Shown one piece after another: positions 22,354 through 30,134 of a DNA stretch of 39,848 bases (its first letter is position 1; each line of letters opens with the position of its first letter). Origin of the DNA: Verrucomicrobiales bacterium (GTDB lineage Bacteria > Verrucomicrobiota > Verrucomicrobiia > Verrucomicrobiales > DEV007); contig JARGOP010000042.1 of assembly GCA_029233965.1 (NCBI GenBank), positions 1-39,848 of the forward strand. Reading direction: 5' to 3'. The notes below the pieces were generated by a model that was given only the letters and a program-made list of their open reading frames with translations, was not told where the DNA came from and did not search any database. A program made the translations under genes and the position numbers.

Positions 22354-23673
22354 TTGAAAGAGAATCCGCGAATCGTCTACATCACTGCCGGTGCCGGGGG
22401 CATGTACTGCGGGAGTTGTATCCGCGACAATGCTCTCGTGACGGCCCTGGAGGAGCTCGGATGGGATGTTTTACTCCTGCCGCTCTACACTCCAATTCGA
22501 GTGGACGAAGAGGATCATTCGATGGATCAGGTTTTCTTCGGCGGGATCAATGTCTACCTTCAGCAGAAAATTCCGCTTTTCCGGCATATTCCCGCGTTTC
22601 TGGATCGGTGGTTGGACAATCCGAAATTGATCCGGCGCGTCTCTTCAAGGGCGATGTCAGTGAGCGCTGCCGATCTCGGCGAGATGACTCTCTCCATGGT
22701 GAAAGGGGAGCACGGCTATCAGCGGAAAGAGGTCGCGCGCCTTGTCCACTGGTTGAAGGAAGTGGTGAAACCTGACTTGATCTGCCTCACAAACCTTCTT
22801 GTCGGCGGCTCCATTCCGGCCTTAAAACGCGAGCTTGATGTGCCAGTGTTAGTCACGATCCAGGGGGATGACGTATTCCTTGATGAGTTGCAGCCGCCCT
22901 GGCATGACAAGGTCCTTGCTGAGATGAAGAAACTCGCCGCGGAGGCGGACGGCTTTTTGACCTTCTCCGCTTTCTATCGGGATCTCATGGCCGGGATCCT
23001 TGAGGTCGACCCGGGGAAATTTCACCTCACCCCGCTGGGGGTTCACGTGGAGGAATTTGATCCCGTCTGGAAAGTGAATCAGCAAAAAACCGCCGGCTCG
23101 ACAATTGGATATTTTGCCCGGCTCTCACCGGAGAAGGGATTTGATCTCATCATCGATGCGTTCATCGAACTGGCTCGCGGGTTGCCCGGGGTAACGCTCA
23201 AGGTCGCCGGGTGGCTTTCGGAGAAGGACCGGGAGTTCTACGCGGAGCAAATTCAAAAAATCGGGGAAGCCGGTCTGGAGAATCGTTTCGAACATGTTGA
23301 AGCCCCGGATGCGGAAGCGAAGTTGAAGTTCTTCAGCGAAGTCGATCTCTTCTGCGTACCGACTCGATTTGAGGAGCCCAAGGGACTCTATGTGCTCGAA
23401 GCGATGGCGTGCGGACTTCCGGTGGTGGCTCCTTCGCATGGACCTTTTCCGGAGCTGATCACTGAAAGTTGCGGGGGATCTCTCTTCGAGGCGAAGAGTG
23501 TTCAGTCATTGCAGGGGGCACTCGTGAAAATGCTGAGTGAGCCTTTGGTGATGAGTCAAGCGGGCGAATCCGGCCGCAAGTGGGTGGAAACTTCAGGAAG
23601 TCGCGAGACGATGGCGAAAGCGACTGCAGAAGTCTTCCGGGATGCTCTCGCGGGAAAGGGTAGACAGGGTTAG
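22354..23673 (+). CDS. Glycosyltransferase family 4 (GT-B fold)
   Basis: A 439-residue retaining glycosyltransferase. The N-terminal GT-B lobe has the sugar-acceptor glycine loop GAGGMYCGSCIRDNAL (about 11-26). The C-terminal lobe has STIGYFARLSPEKGFDLIID and the donor-binding EX7E pair E341-E349 in FEEPKGLYVLEAMACGLP. The CGSC pair near the N-terminus is unusual for GT4 and could bind metal or form a disulfide. No membrane helix or signal peptide is seen, so it acts in the cytoplasm, probably on a nucleotide-sugar donor; the acceptor is unknown. The start is a TTG at 22354; the next in-frame ATG would remove the glycine loop. It stands alone and ends within the palindromic element at 23664-23692. 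Confidence 0.9.
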   Translation: MKENPRIVYITAGAGGMYCGSCIRDNALVTALEELGWDVLLLPLYTPIRVDEEDHSMDQVFFGGINVYLQQKIPLFRHIPAFLDRWLDNPKLIRRVSSRAMSVSAADLGEMTLSMVKGEHGYQRKEVARLVHWLKEVVKPDLICLTNLLVGGSIPALKRELDVPVLVTIQGDDVFLDELQPPWHDKVLAEMKKLAAEADGFLTFSAFYRDLMAGILEVDPGKFHLTPLGVHVEEFDPVWKVNQQKTAGSTIGYFARLSPEKGFDLIIDAFIELARGLPGVTLKVAGWLSEKDREFYAEQIQKIGEAGLENRFEHVEAPDAEAKLKFFSEVDLFCVPTRFEEPKGLYVLEAMACGLPVVAPSHGPFPELITESCGGSLFEAKSVQSLQGALVKMLSEPLVMSQAGESGRKWVETSGSRETMAKATAEVFRDALAGKGRQG

Positions 23674-23692
23674 GTCACGGCCCGAACCCTGT
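23664..23692 (-). repeat. 29-bp palindromic intergenic element, copy 1
   Basis: Arms ACAGGGTT (23664-23671) and AACCCTGT (23685-23692) around a 13-base loop. On the minus strand the loop holds GTGACC at positions 7-12. The element overlaps the stop codon of the glycosyltransferase gene and ends 5 bases before the PAS-AraC stop. A second copy with the same arms, loop length and GTGACC position lies at 39525-39553. It is probably a bidirectional terminator or a dispersed repeat. Confidence 0.7.
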
Positions 23693-23696
23693 TCAG

Positions 23697-24440
23697 TCAA
23701 CTGCCGCGTCGGTATTTCAGGGGGGTGACCCCCATGTGAGCCCGGAAGTGCTGGGTGAAGGAACTCTGATCACAGAATCCATAGTCCAGGGCAATATCAC
23801 TGATCGGTTTGTCACCGGACCGGAGTTCTTCACACGCCGCCTGAACACGGGTTTTAATGAGGAACGTGCGAGGGTTGGTGCCAAAGACTTCACGAAAGCG
23901 GCGGTTGAACTGACGTACTGACATGCCGGTGCGTTTTGCGAGTTCGGTCATGTTCACCGGTTCGTGAAAGTGTTCGCGAATGTAGCTCACGGCGCGGTCC
24001 AACTGTAGGTGGGGCGTTAAAGCCGAGCGCCGACCGGAGTAACTCTGAACCGTCCCCGTCACTCCGATAACCGAACCGTCGCGACCGAAGACAGGAAACT
24101 TGTTCGTGAAATACCAGTCGGGCAGGCCCTGCCGATTAAAAAAGAGTTCAATGATTTTCAACTTTGGGCGCCCTGTCATGAGCACTATCTCGTCGTCTTC
24201 GCGAAACTTCCTGGCGAGTTGATCCGGAAAAAGATCGAAATCGGTTTTTCCGATGACATCGGATTCAGACCGGCAATTGAGCCGCTCCCAGAAGGCGCGG
24301 TTTGCCGAAATAATCTCGAAATTTATATTCTTGGCAAAGAACGAAATTCCCGGAAGCTGGTCGAAGACAACTTCGAAATGAGACAATGGCGACACCTCTT
24401 CCAGAAATTGTGATTTGAGCTGCAGCTTGGTTGAATTCAT
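23697..24440 (-). CDS. AraC-family regulator with N-terminal PAS domain
   Basis: A 247-residue regulator. Residues about 22-130 form a PAS domain (FDQLPGISFFAKNINFEIIS, GKTDFDLFPDQLA, PDWYFTNKFPVFGRDGSVIG). Residues about 145-245 carry two AraC helix-turn-helix units (MTELAKRTGMSVRQFNRRFR and DIALDYGFCDQSSFTQHFRA, then GVTPLKYR). PAS-AraC proteins of this build are frequent in Verrucomicrobia, Planctomycetes and Lentisphaerae next to sugar-use genes. It is divergent from the PL14-like lyase gene with 104 bases between the start codons, so it probably controls that gene and perhaps the FAD oxidoreductase. The PAS ligand is unknown; no haem- or flavin-binding residue is evident. Confidence 0.93.
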   Translation of the reverse strand: MNSTKLQLKSQFLEEVSPLSHFEVVFDQLPGISFFAKNINFEIISANRAFWERLNCRSESDVIGKTDFDLFPDQLARKFREDDEIVLMTGRPKLKIIELFFNRQGLPDWYFTNKFPVFGRDGSVIGVTGTVQSYSGRRSALTPHLQLDRAVSYIREHFHEPVNMTELAKRTGMSVRQFNRRFREVFGTNPRTFLIKTRVQAACEELRSGDKPISDIALDYGFCDQSSFTQHFRAHMGVTPLKYRRGS

Positions 24441-24468
24441 TAACTGGGAGAAAGCTAAACTAATATGT

Positions 24469-24493
24469 CAATTTATGCATTCCAATTTAATGC
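24469..24493. promoter_or_regulatory. Direct repeat in the PAS-AraC/lyase divergent promoter region
   Basis: CAATTTATGC (24469-24478) and CAATTTAATGC (24483-24493) form a near-direct repeat 14 bases apart in the AT-rich 104-base gap between the two divergent genes. AraC-family proteins usually bind direct repeats; the assignment is positional. Confidence 0.35.
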
Positions 24494-24544
24494 GTGCTTA
24501 AGTGAGCGTATTTCAGGTGTTTACAGGAATTTAATCGAAGAAGC

Positions 24545-25339
24545 ATGAAAGGGGTACTAACCATCGCCATGATCTGGGGAATTGCTGCGCAGCTTCAGGC
24601 AGAGGAGATGTCTTCTATTGCGGTGAATTTCGAATCTTTCGAAACTGATCCGCTTACGAAACCGCTGCTTCGAGAACACTTTGGAAACGTCGTGTGGGAG
24701 TCGCTCGGCGGCCGGGCGAAGGTTCGGGAGTACTCCGGTGGAAAGGTGCTGGAGGTGACGTATCCCGGCGGGGCTGTGGCTTCGGATAAAAGCGGGGCTC
24801 AATTCGTGATCGGGCTGGAGCAGAGTCGTTACGCGACCTTGAGCTATCGCTTCCGTCCTGCTCCCGGTTTCCCTTTTGTTAAAGGGGGCAAATTACCGGG
24901 CCTGGCTGCGGGGGGAAGCCAATTCACGGGCGGGCGGCCACCGGGAAAAGAAGGCGGCTGGAGCGTCCGCTACATGTGGCGGCGCGAAGGTGTCCTGGAA
25001 CTCTACTTCTATCACCCGGGGATGAAGGGAAAATACGGCGAACGGCACGATCTCGGAACGACCCTGGTCCCGGGGCAATGGGTCCAAATTGAGCAGCGGA
25101 TCGATGCCGGAGAGCCCGGCAAAAGAAATGCGGTGATTGAAGTCGAGGTGAACGGCGAGACAAAATTGCGTCTCGACGGGCTGGAACTCCACGGAACCAG
25201 GTATGGCCCTGTTGACAGCTTTCTCTTCAGCACCTTCTACGGCGGGAATTCATGGGACTGGGCGCCACCGGAGAACACCTCGATTTCCTTTGATGACTTC
25301 GTAATCTCACCGGAGAAACCTGAGTTCTCCGGCGATTGA
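24545..25339 (+). CDS. Polysaccharide lyase family 14-like secreted protein
   Basis: A 264-residue protein with a signal peptide (1-19, ending LQA). The mature chain looks like a beta-jelly roll. KGGKLPGLAAGGSQFTGG (about 118-135), WSVRYMWRREG, LELYFYHPG, LVPGQWVQIEQRIDAG and FLFSTFYGGNSWDWAPPENT are the pattern I associate with PL14-type alginate/glucuronan lyases and their relatives. Such enzymes cleave uronic-acid polymers by beta-elimination. I cannot confirm the catalytic Lys/Tyr set by eye, so the substrate stays open: alginate, glucuronan or another uronan. The ATG follows a GAAGAAG ribosome site. It sits between its likely regulator (PAS-AraC, divergent) and an FAD oxidoreductase on the opposite strand, with 25 bases between the convergent stops. 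Confidence 0.78.
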   Translation: MKGVLTIAMIWGIAAQLQAEEMSSIAVNFESFETDPLTKPLLREHFGNVVWESLGGRAKVREYSGGKVLEVTYPGGAVASDKSGAQFVIGLEQSRYATLSYRFRPAPGFPFVKGGKLPGLAAGGSQFTGGRPPGKEGGWSVRYMWRREGVLELYFYHPGMKGKYGERHDLGTTLVPGQWVQIEQRIDAGEPGKRNAVIEVEVNGETKLRLDGLELHGTRYGPVDSFLFSTFYGGNSWDWAPPENTSISFDDFVISPEKPEFSGD

Positions 25340-25364
25340 TCCGGGAAGGCCCGTGCGAGCCGGT

Positions 25365-27671
25365 CTATTCTTTGACTGGAATGATCTGCACAGCATCGAT
25401 GTGGACGTTGCCTTTCGCGCCTTCGTTGGAGACGGTGACGACGCCCGGGGTGCCGGCTTCGAAGGAGAAAACGCCGAGACCGAAGAAGCTGTTGGCAAGA
25501 GGCGGGGCAATCGTTTGATTGATCTCAAAGGATTTTTCCCCGTCAGCAGACTGAACCGTGACCGGAGTATTTGTGGAACGGTTCTCGTGCGGCTGGTGGG
25601 AGATCCGGACTTCGTATTTGCCGTCTTCAGGCACCGTGAACTCAAACCGGGCGGTCTGAATATTCGGTGCTCCCGCGGGGACTCCACCCACATAGTGGTA
25701 GCCGTTGTTGACGTGATGCTTGAGTCCAGCCCCGTGATTCCAGCTTGCTGAGAGCTCGATGTCGTCGTCATCAATGACAATTCCGGTGAGTTTTTCTCTC
25801 GGGATCCAGTCCAGCTGGAGGTCGGTGATTTCAGGGAGGTTTGGATCCTTGAAGAACTCCGATTCAAGATCGAGACGGCGGACGTTGCCGGGAATCTGCA
25901 TGAGATCGACAAGCTCAGGGAGGTACTGATTGTAAACGTCGCGGGGCGTTGCATCATATTTGGCGCAGATCGCTGCGGCTTTGCCGACAACGACTCCCAT
26001 CATTCCGCATGTTTTCATGACGCGCACTGTTCCGAGTGCTTCATGGGTCACACTGATGTTACGTCCGGCCATGAAGAGATTCTCGATGTTCCGGGAGTAA
26101 AAGCAGCGATAGGGAACCGGGTAACCCTTCTTGCGGTCCACTCCTTTTCCGTGCACCGCGATAGCGATGAAAGGATTGTCGGGAAACTTCTTCGCATACT
26201 GCTCGCGCGGGTAGTGAAGATCGACCGACCAGGTCGTGAGGACGCAGCCGTCCGGGAAGGGGCGCTTGTTGACGATGTCCTCTTCCGTTAGAATGATGTC
26301 ACCGAGAAGTTGTGCGGTTTCCCTCGTTCCTCCGATGTAGGCCATCCAGGTGAGACGGGCGTTCCTGTGCTCCAGCATGTCGGGATCATAGCGGTCGTAG
26401 GCTCCTTTGTTCTTCAACGCATTCCAGGCGCTGAAGGCGGCGAGATTATTCCAGTCGCGGATCTGCTCTTTGTCGAGGAGCGGGTGCTTGTCGTAGCCGC
26501 TTTCCCAGAACCACTCGGCGTGAAACTTCCGCGGGTAAGGGAAATCAGCCTCTTCAAGAGGAAGCGCCCAGCTGAGTTCGGGGAAATCGACCGGCTCGTC
26601 CGCGTTCTCCCACGCCCACATGTTCGACATGCCCATGCGGCCTCCGTCGATCGTTGAGTAATCGGCCCCTGCCATCATACCAATGGTGCCGTGACCGGTC
26701 GCATCACAAAAGTTTCTCGCGGTGAAGCGCCGGATTTCGCCGCTGCGGGTGTCGAAGGCCTGGACGGCTTCGATCTTCGTGTCGGAAGCCATTTCGACCT
26801 CGAAGGCGTGATGATTCAGAAAAAGGGCGATGTTAGGCTCGCTCGTCACGATCCTGTGTTTCTTGGCGTCTTCGTATTCCTCGTAGGTGCCGGGAGACAG
26901 CTCCGCGGAGTCGGAAAACTCATTCACAATGTCGCCGATCGGGTAGAGACCGGGAGGAGTGTTGCCCTTTGCCCAGACCCGAACCTCGGACGACCCGTTC
27001 CCGCCGAGGACGGGTCGGTTTTGAATGAGGGCGACTTTGAGTCCCATGCGGGCCGCGGAAATGGCGCCGCAGGCACCGGAGTATCCGCCTCCGATGAAGA
27101 CGATGTCGAAGGGACCCTCTTCGATCATGGCAGTGTCGACGCCGAGCATTTTGCGCCGCCACTCCGGAAGCGTCTCGCTGGTATTGTCGGGCTCGAAGTC
27201 AGGATTCGTCGAGAAAAGGATCGCATCGACACGACCGTTGAAGCCGGTCAGGTCCTTGAGTGTCAGGTCGACTTCGGTGGCGTCAATCGAGACCGTGCTG
27301 CCTTTTTCCCAGTGCCAGTCGGCCCCCGACGTTCCGAAGACCGGTTCCAGTGTTTTGTCCCCGATCGCGAGCTGGAATTTTCCGGGAGCGGCACTGGCAT
27401 CGACCTCGTCCGCAAATTTCTCGACCCAGTTTTTGGTTCGGACCCAATAGGTGTATTCACCCGTCTTCGGAAAGGTTACGGTCGTCGTGGCATCCTCAAC
27501 CGGATTGCCGAGGCCGTGTGCAAGCAGGTAGGGGGAACCCATGACATGAATGAACTGGGTGTCCAGCTTCCAGCCCCCGGCGTTGTCAAATGACTCAGCC
27601 TCCACGAGAACCTCCTCCGCCTGAAGCAGAAGGGGAAACATCGCTAACAATCCGAATAGTCGTAATCTCAT
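25365..27671 (-). CDS. Secreted FAD-dependent oxidoreductase with golvesin-like C-terminal domain
   Basis: A 768-residue protein with a signal peptide (1-18). Residues about 20-155 form a beta-rich domain (VEAESFDNAGGWKLD, TGEYTYWVRTKNW) resembling a carbohydrate-binding module. The Rossmann FAD loop is GGGYSGACGAISAARMG (194-210), followed by LGGNGSSEVRVW; this is the FAD_oxidored family seen in many PVC sugar-use clusters. NLFMAGRNISVTHEALGTVR further on is the second FAD motif. Residues about 640-768 resemble a golvesin/xanthan-lyase-type beta-sandwich (HHVNNGYHYVGGVPAGAPN and a final GNVHIDAVQIIPV). It may oxidise a sugar or uronate released in the periplasm; the substrate and electron acceptor are unknown. 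It converges on the PL14-like gene. Confidence 0.88.
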   Translation of the reverse strand: MRLRLFGLLAMFPLLLQAEEVLVEAESFDNAGGWKLDTQFIHVMGSPYLLAHGLGNPVEDATTTVTFPKTGEYTYWVRTKNWVEKFADEVDASAAPGKFQLAIGDKTLEPVFGTSGADWHWEKGSTVSIDATEVDLTLKDLTGFNGRVDAILFSTNPDFEPDNTSETLPEWRRKMLGVDTAMIEEGPFDIVFIGGGYSGACGAISAARMGLKVALIQNRPVLGGNGSSEVRVWAKGNTPPGLYPIGDIVNEFSDSAELSPGTYEEYEDAKKHRIVTSEPNIALFLNHHAFEVEMASDTKIEAVQAFDTRSGEIRRFTARNFCDATGHGTIGMMAGADYSTIDGGRMGMSNMWAWENADEPVDFPELSWALPLEEADFPYPRKFHAEWFWESGYDKHPLLDKEQIRDWNNLAAFSAWNALKNKGAYDRYDPDMLEHRNARLTWMAYIGGTRETAQLLGDIILTEEDIVNKRPFPDGCVLTTWSVDLHYPREQYAKKFPDNPFIAIAVHGKGVDRKKGYPVPYRCFYSRNIENLFMAGRNISVTHEALGTVRVMKTCGMMGVVVGKAAAICAKYDATPRDVYNQYLPELVDLMQIPGNVRRLDLESEFFKDPNLPEITDLQLDWIPREKLTGIVIDDDDIELSASWNHGAGLKHHVNNGYHYVGGVPAGAPNIQTARFEFTVPEDGKYEVRISHQPHENRSTNTPVTVQSADGEKSFEINQTIAPPLANSFFGLGVFSFEAGTPGVVTVSNEGAKGNVHIDAVQIIPVKE

Positions 27672-27873
27672 CTATCAACTTCAGCCTTAAGGGCGTCAAA
27701 TTCCACCGCCACCTTGACCCGTGGTTGCGCCGAAACATCGGGTGTCCAATGCATGACAACTCGTTATCACCGTGCCCGTTGTCGTGAAAATAATCGACGG
27801 TCCTGTCGACGGATCGGCTGCGCTGAAAGCCTCGCAACCGTGCCGCCATCCCTTTCGCCTGTTGGATTAGTCA

Positions 27874-27902
27874 TTGACGCTGGAAGAGCGTCGTTGTATT
27901 CC
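27874..27902 (+). promoter_or_regulatory. Sigma-70-like promoter for the ROK kinase gene
   Basis: TTGACG (27874-27879), a 17-base spacer and TATTCC (27897-27902) fit a housekeeping promoter. AAGAAG at 27916-27921 is a ribosome site 8 bases before the start codon. Confidence 0.5.
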
Positions 27903-27929
27903 TCTCGCCTTTCTTAAGAAGACATACTC

Positions 27930-28952
27930 ATGGCTGAAAACGCGAACTACTTTGCAGGACTTGATATTGGTGGATCCACGGTGAAAACCGTTCTCGTGGA
28001 CGAACGCGGTGAACTTGCCGGTGAAATGGTGGAAGTTCGCAGCCATGTCAAAGATGGCTACGAAGCTACTTTCGGTCAGCTTGAAGCCGCACTCGATCAG
28101 CTCACTTCTGCTATCGGTGTGGGGCGGGACGCGGTCAAAGCTATCGGGATGGATGTTCCGGCCCCCTCATGCGACGGCGTGATCTGGGCGCGTGCGAATC
28201 TCGCAGAAGACTGGGTCGGGACCAACGTTCGTGATCGCCTTTCCGAACGTCTCGGTGGCACGCCCATTTACATGACGAATGACGGCAATGCCGCCGCCCT
28301 CGGCGAATATGCGGTGCGGCGCAAGCACCATGGCGGTCTCATGCTTGTCGCGCCTGGCACCGGTCTTGGCGGCGGGCTCGTTCTTCCCGGCGGTCGTGCC
28401 TACGAAGGGGCCAACGGGCTTGCCCTTGAGGTGGGTCACATTTCCGCGCCTCATCGAGAGGATGATGGCGAACTCCCTCAGTGCAGCTGCGGAAAATATG
28501 GCTGCCTTGAGGCATGGGTATCTCTCGTCGCATTGCGTCGTCGCATCGGTATCGAGCTTGCGAAAGATGAGAACAAGGATCACCCGCTGAATGACGAAAC
28601 CCCGCTTGAAGAGAAGGCGTTCCGCCTTCGCGATTTTGCGCAGGAGGGTGACGAGCTTGCGATTTGGATTTTCCGCCAGCAGGCGCAGATTCTCGGCTAC
28701 GGAATCGCCGATCTCGTTCGTGTCTTTGATCCCGGGCTGGTGGTTCTGGGTGGAGGACTTGCCGAAACGGTCGGTTTCCGCGACGACTACCTGGGCTGGG
28801 TCATGGAGGGCTTTACAGAGCGTGCCTGGCCGATCTATTTGCAGAGCCCGATCAATCCTGAGCAGAGAACGACCCGCTTTGAATGGGCGATCGGGGGAGA
28901 CTCCGCCGCTGCCCTGGGAGTTGCGTTTTCAGCGCGCGAAATGTTCCGCTGA
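27930..28952 (+). CDS. ROK-family sugar kinase (glucokinase-like)
   Basis: A 340-residue ROK protein. The phosphate-1 loop is LDIGGSTVKTVLVDERGEL near the N-terminus; the second phosphate loop is LVAPGTGLGGGLVLPGG; the sugar-binding ExGH is in LEVGHISAPH; and the ROK zinc motif is C185-S-C187-G-x-x-G-C192 followed by LE. The adenosine motif is VVLGGGLAE. No DNA-binding domain is present, so it is a kinase and not a repressor; glucose is the default substrate but N-acetylhexosamines, fructose or allose are possible. It stands alone with its own promoter (27874-27902) and converges on a lipoprotein gene with only one base between the stops. Confidence 0.93.
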   Translation: MAENANYFAGLDIGGSTVKTVLVDERGELAGEMVEVRSHVKDGYEATFGQLEAALDQLTSAIGVGRDAVKAIGMDVPAPSCDGVIWARANLAEDWVGTNVRDRLSERLGGTPIYMTNDGNAAALGEYAVRRKHHGGLMLVAPGTGLGGGLVLPGGRAYEGANGLALEVGHISAPHREDDGELPQCSCGKYGCLEAWVSLVALRRRIGIELAKDENKDHPLNDETPLEEKAFRLRDFAQEGDELAIWIFRQQAQILGYGIADLVRVFDPGLVVLGGGLAETVGFRDDYLGWVMEGFTERAWPIYLQSPINPEQRTTRFEWAIGGDSAAALGVAFSAREMFR

Positions 28953-28953
28953 C

Positions 28954-29349
28954 TCAGCGATTGTGGGTCTGAAGATCGGAAATAACGTAGCTTCCGTTGA
29001 TCTCCTGAAAGTAGACTTTTGCGAGTCCTCCGCTGTAGTAGAGGAACATTTTGTCGTCGTAGTAGGGGATGTTTCCCCGGTGTGGGCGATTCCAGTCCAG
29101 CTTTGAGACCGCAGCGGGCGTCGCATATTTCAACGCCATATTTCGATCCAGATGGATGTAGGCGGTGAGAAACCGCAGCGCCGCATCGTGCTTGGTCAGT
29201 TTTTCCTGAGGGGGGGGCGGGGATGTCGTCTGAGCCGGAGAAGGGGAGGTCCCCGCAGACTCCGGGGCAAGCGAGGTCGACTCAACGCAACCTGTCAGGA
29301 TCAGTGCCGTACACACCATCAGAGTTTCGACGGAAAAAAGGCGACTCAT
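28954..29349 (-). CDS. Small lipoprotein of unknown function
   Basis: A 131-residue protein with a lipobox (LILTGC, Cys at about 21), so it is anchored to a membrane by lipid. A Ser/Pro/Thr-rich spacer (about 25-50) includes a run of Pro codons that contain eight consecutive C bases (29210-29217 on the plus strand read G). The C-terminal 80 residues (AALRFLTAYIHLDRNMALKY, KMFLYYSGGLAKVYFQEING) look like a small alpha-beta domain of the lumazine-binding/NTF2 type, but no family is recognised. It lies 10 bases after the GT2 gene, so it is probably the last gene of that operon. It converges on the ROK kinase. Confidence 0.8.
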   Translation of the reverse strand: MSRLFSVETLMVCTALILTGCVESTSLAPESAGTSPSPAQTTSPPPPQEKLTKHDAALRFLTAYIHLDRNMALKYATPAAVSKLDWNRPHRGNIPYYDDKMFLYYSGGLAKVYFQEINGSYVISDLQTHNR

Positions 29350-29359
29350 GGGGAACTTT

Positions 29360-30130
29360 CTATTCTTGATCTTCGCGCGTCAAGACCGGGGGCAGGATGA
29401 CTTTCCGTTTCAAGAGCCAGCAGACCCCGACGAGATCATAGACTCCACGGATTGCGCGGTCGAAGTTGGTGTATTTCGATTCGCCGCCTTTTCGCTCGCG
29501 GTGATTCACATCAATTTCATCAATTTTCAGACCTGCGTTGGTGAACACGGCCGGGAGGAATCGATGCATTCCATTGAAGGGAACCAGAAGATCGACGTGG
29601 TCGCGGTGGATCGCTTTGAGGGAGCATCCCGTGTCGCTGATTCCATCGTGGATAAACCAGCGGCGCACCGTGTTGGCAATCCGCGAGGCCAGTTTCCGGC
29701 TGAAGGTGTCCTGACGCTTCGCGCGTCGACCGACCGCGATGTCGCAGTCACCACTGCGAACCAGCCCGAGAAGCTTTTCGATGTCCGCCGGGTCATTCTG
29801 ACCATCGCCATCGAGCATCACGAGGATGTCTCCGGAGGCAAAATTCAGTCCGGCGAAGAGCGCACCACTCTGCCCGCGATTTTCTGAAAGACGCAGAGGA
29901 GTCACGCCTTCGACGGTTTGCATGATCTCCCAGGTTTTGTCCGAGCTGCCGTCGTCAACCGCAATCACTTCGGCGTCCGGCTGGCATTCCACGATCTCTT
30001 TGAGAACGAACTCAACACACTCCTCTTCGTTGTAAAAAGGAACGACAACACTCACACGATCAAGCGATGGCGAAGAATTACGCAGGCCCGGCTGACGTTG
30101 AAAGGGAGAGGTGTAACCTGGGGATTTCAT
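29360..30130 (-). CDS. Glycosyltransferase family 2, polyprenyl-phosphate sugar transferase type
   Basis: A 256-residue GT-A enzyme without the C-terminal membrane helices seen in ArnC. VSVVVPFYNEEECVEFVLKE, AVDDGSSD, LSENRGQSGALFAGLNFASGD, VMLDGDGQNDPADI (DxD metal site) and DTGCSLKAIHRD are motifs of dolichol/undecaprenyl-phosphate mannose or glucose synthases (DPM1/ArnC/GtrB group). It likely loads a hexose onto undecaprenyl phosphate for the GT39 enzyme encoded just upstream on the same strand. I place the start at 30130: this ATG begins 4 bases after the GT39 stop, whereas the longer ORF to 30343 would overlap that gene by 209 bases and has no family match in its extra 71 residues. Confidence 0.92.
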   Translation of the reverse strand: MKSPGYTSPFQRQPGLRNSSPSLDRVSVVVPFYNEEECVEFVLKEIVECQPDAEVIAVDDGSSDKTWEIMQTVEGVTPLRLSENRGQSGALFAGLNFASGDILVMLDGDGQNDPADIEKLLGLVRSGDCDIAVGRRAKRQDTFSRKLASRIANTVRRWFIHDGISDTGCSLKAIHRDHVDLLVPFNGMHRFLPAVFTNAGLKIDEIDVNHRERKGGESKYTNFDRAIRGVYDLVGVCWLLKRKVILPPVLTREDQE

Positions 30131-30134
30131 CTTT

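Noticed and set aside
26691-27593. A 300-codon ORF antisense to the FAD oxidoreductase gene
   Set aside because: Typical GC-rich antisense shadow; its composition is dominated by Arg, Gly and Val without a domain, and the opposite strand encodes clear FAD motifs.
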